64,000 bases of DNA from Rhizobacter koreensis. Lineage in GTDB: Bacteria; Pseudomonadota; Gammaproteobacteria; Burkholderiales; Burkholderiaceae_C. Position 1 is the stretch's first letter, and the number at the start of each line of letters is the position of its first letter. Under the pieces are notes generated by a model. The model searched no databases. It saw only the letters and a list, made by a program, of their open reading frames with translations, and was not told the origin of the DNA. The DNA lies in NCBI RefSeq assembly GCF_013366375.1, contig NZ_JABWMJ010000012.1:62001-126000 (forward strand), in the 5' to 3' direction. The translations under genes and the position numbers were made by a program. Shown here in pieces: positions 62,425 to 64,000 of the stretch.

Positions 62425-64000
62425 CTACGGCGTGAGGTGCAGCGAACGCACCGCCACGTTCGGGCTCGTGAGAGCGAGCTGCGGCAGCGTGATCGCGGCC
62501 GGCAAGGCGACGTCGGCCGACGCGCCGACGCCGGCACGCAGCACCGCGACCAGCACCACCACGCGGCCGGCCGGCACGCCGGTGACCAGGTCGACCTCGA
62601 AGGGCACGGTCGCCGAGTTCAGCGCGTCGAGCGTCTGCGTGCCGGGGGTCTTCCAGAGGCGCGTCTGCCCGGCGGTCCGCACGAAGCTCCAGCCGCCGCC
62701 GAACGCGATGGCCGTGGTGCCGGCGTCGCTGTTGAGGACCTGGTTCACCGCGAGCGTCCACGGCACGTTGCCCGCGGCATCGCCGAGCGTCCAGGTCGCG
62801 GGGTTGCCGGCGACTGCGGCCGCCGGACCGCTCCAGCGCAGCAGCACCACGCGCACGTCGGCGCCCGGGCGCTCGAGCAGCCCGCGGTGATGCACCACCA
62901 CGTCGACGATTGCGCGGCTGCGCGCGAACGTCATCGACGCCGCGCCGACCTGGCCCTCGGGTACCTCGCCGTGGAAGTCGATCAGGTCGGCCTCGCTCGG
63001 CGCGCCGTCGCCCCACGGGTTCCGGGTCGCATGCGGCGCCACCATGGTCGCGTCCCACAGCGCGTTGTCGATCGTGGGCACCGCGCGCTGCGGCGTCGCG
63101 CCGGCGGCCGGAATCACGACCACCGGCGCCCCAAGGTCGCGCAGTACTTCGCTGAAGTAGCTGTCCCAGCGCCCGTTCGGCACCACCCGCGGGTCGTTGC
63201 GCGCCGAGCGCAGCGCGGCCTGGAAGCGCGCCAGCGGCTGGCGCTGGAACGCGTTGATGACCGGCGCCGCGCTGGCCTGGCGGCCCCACGGCAGGTTGGC
63301 CGGTCGCGCGATCGCGGTGGCGACCGCACGCGGCCGCACGTCGGGGCTGCCGTGCCACGAACGCGCGGTGCGGCCGTCGTTCTGCAGCGCCACCGCGGTC
63401 GGGCGGTGACGCAGGTCGTCCTGGTGGCAGCGCAGGTAGGTCAGGTCGACGACGTCGGGCTGGTCGAGGCGCAACTCCCACACGCCGCGCGCCGCGATCG
63501 CTGCCCTCAGCAGGCGCACCTGGCCATCGTTGAAGATCGCGAGGTCCTCGACCGCGGCTTCCGGCAGGCCGTTGACGCGCTGGCTCCAGGTCCACGCCGG
63601 GTCGGCGTTGTCGATCTGGGTGCGCAGCCCGCGCCACACGCCGACGGTGGTGCCGACGTACACCTCGTCCGGAAACGCCGGATCGCAGACGATCGCGGTC
63701 ACCGGCGCCGGCACCCCCGCGCTGTCGGTGCGCAGCCCCGTCTTGAACCACTTGCCGCTGCCGTCGTACCACCACAGCGTGTCGACGTTGGCGTCGCCGG
63801 GCTTGCCGATGTTGCCGAGGTAGACCGCGCCCTTGCTGCCGTGCGCGCGTGGTGGCTGGCCGGGCGCGGCCGGCGGGTCGAGGTTGACCGCGACATCGGT
63901 CCACACCGCCGACGCGCGCAGCGGGTCCTCGCGGCGCCGCGAGCTCGCCGAGTCCTTGACGATGATGGTCTCGCGGCTCCAGGTGCCGGGCGGCCCGCCG
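62425..64000 (-). CDS. Propeller-like protein of unknown function, 5' end outside the window
   Basis: The frame is open to the window edge, so the N-terminus is missing; about 525 residues are visible. Segments such as KGAVYLGNIGKPGDANVDTL, VTAIVCDPAFPDEVYVGTTV and GVWRGLRTQIDN resemble the short blades of BNR/VPS10-type propellers. The C-terminal half is Ala/Val-rich and beta-rich (SFVRTAGQTRLWKTPGT, then a hydrophobic end). No Cys cluster, catalytic motif or membrane segment was recognised. It is convergent with the c-di-GMP operon. Export and function cannot be judged without the start. Confidence 0.7.
   Translation of the reverse strand, partial: GGPPGTWSRETIIVKDSASSRRREDPLRASAVWTDVAVNLDPPAAPGQPPRAHGSKGAVYLGNIGKPGDANVDTLWWYDGSGKWFKTGLRTDSAGVPAPVTAIVCDPAFPDEVYVGTTVGVWRGLRTQIDNADPAWTWSQRVNGLPEAAVEDLAIFNDGQVRLLRAAIAARGVWELRLDQPDVVDLTYLRCHQDDLRHRPTAVALQNDGRTARSWHGSPDVRPRAVATAIARPANLPWGRQASAAPVINAFQRQPLARFQAALRSARNDPRVVPNGRWDSYFSEVLRDLGAPVVVIPAAGATPQRAVPTIDNALWDATMVAPHATRNPWGDGAPSEADLIDFHGEVPEGQVGAASMTFARSRAIVDVVVHHRGLLERPGADVRVVLLRWSGPAAAVAGNPATWTLGDAAGNVPWTLAVNQVLNSDAGTTAIAFGGGWSFVRTAGQTRLWKTPGTQTLDALNSATVPFEVDLVTGVPAGRVVVLVAVLRAGVGASADVALPAAITLPQLALTSPNVAVRSLHLTP

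Overview
The window is about 64 kb of very GC-rich chromosomal DNA. It has short intergenic gaps, many GTG and TTG starts, and many start/stop overlaps. Several marks point to a betaproteobacterium, probably a member of the Burkholderiales: many Bug/TctC-type substrate-binding proteins, a short H-NS protein with a C-terminal WSGRG motif, a sigma-70 factor with a Lys/Ala-rich N-terminal extension, a dnaG-rpoD pair, an hslR-grpE-dnaK-dnaJ block with sigma-32 boxes, a PEP-CTERM protein, and ring-hydroxylating aromatic pathways. No tRNA, rRNA, insertion sequence, prophage or CRISPR array was seen. The genus cannot be fixed from the sequence alone.

Layout. 0-4 kb: a TRAP transporter (dctP, intrinsic terminator, dctQ, dctM); DctM carries a GGLAEPP-repeat insert. 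4-13 kb: housekeeping genes argA, yggX, an H-NS paralogue, dnaG, rpoD, a class III cyclase-FHA protein and hemH. 13-16 kb: a tripartite tricarboxylate transporter on the minus strand (tctC, tctB, tctA). 16-20.5 kb: hslR, grpE, dnaK, dnaJ. 20.6-21.8 kb: a radical SAM gene with a LexA box at its start. 22-26.2 kb: a four-gene envelope system (ABC ATPase, FtsX-type permease, LolA-like periplasmic protein, outer-membrane barrel). 26.3-32.2 kb: a frameshifted HPP-CBS gene, a uracil-DNA-glycosylase-like gene, and a minus-strand run of small stress or metabolic genes with a TTC38-type TPR gene. 32.5-37 kb: an OmpR-type regulator, an NMT1-type lipoprotein and a hybrid histidine kinase. 37-42 kb: a PagL-like deacylase, a TupA-like tungstate-binding protein and two MoeA paralogues. 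42-45.3 kb: a minus-strand operon of a PEP-CTERM protein, an M20-type lipoprotein peptidase and a small secreted protein that looks like a free-standing M20 dimerization domain. 45.7-55.4 kb: two aromatic-acid clusters, gentisate (LysR, 3-hydroxybenzoate 6-hydroxylase, gentisate dioxygenase) and homogentisate (mhaA-mhaB-hmgA-fahA, divergent from a Bug protein and a MarR regulator). 55.4-62.4 kb: c-di-GMP genes, namely a divergent MHYT-GGDEF-EAL protein and an operon of a photoactive-yellow-protein-like PAS protein, a PAS-PAS-GGEEF cyclase and a PAS-GGDEF-EAL phosphodiesterase. 62.4-64 kb: a partial protein with propeller-like repeats that runs off the window.

The most unusual points are: (1) the M20 lipoprotein whose own lid domain lacks the usual GGH motif, followed by a secreted stand-alone domain that has it; (2) a PYP-like protein that keeps the chromophore Cys, Tyr and Glu, translationally coupled to a cyclase and a phosphodiesterase, behind a leader with a GNRA hairpin and an intrinsic terminator; (3) a LexA box abutting the start codon of the radical SAM gene; (4) paired palindromes between the Bug/marR and mhaAB-hmgA-fahA operons; (5) a sigma-32 promoter that would make grpE mRNA nearly leaderless.
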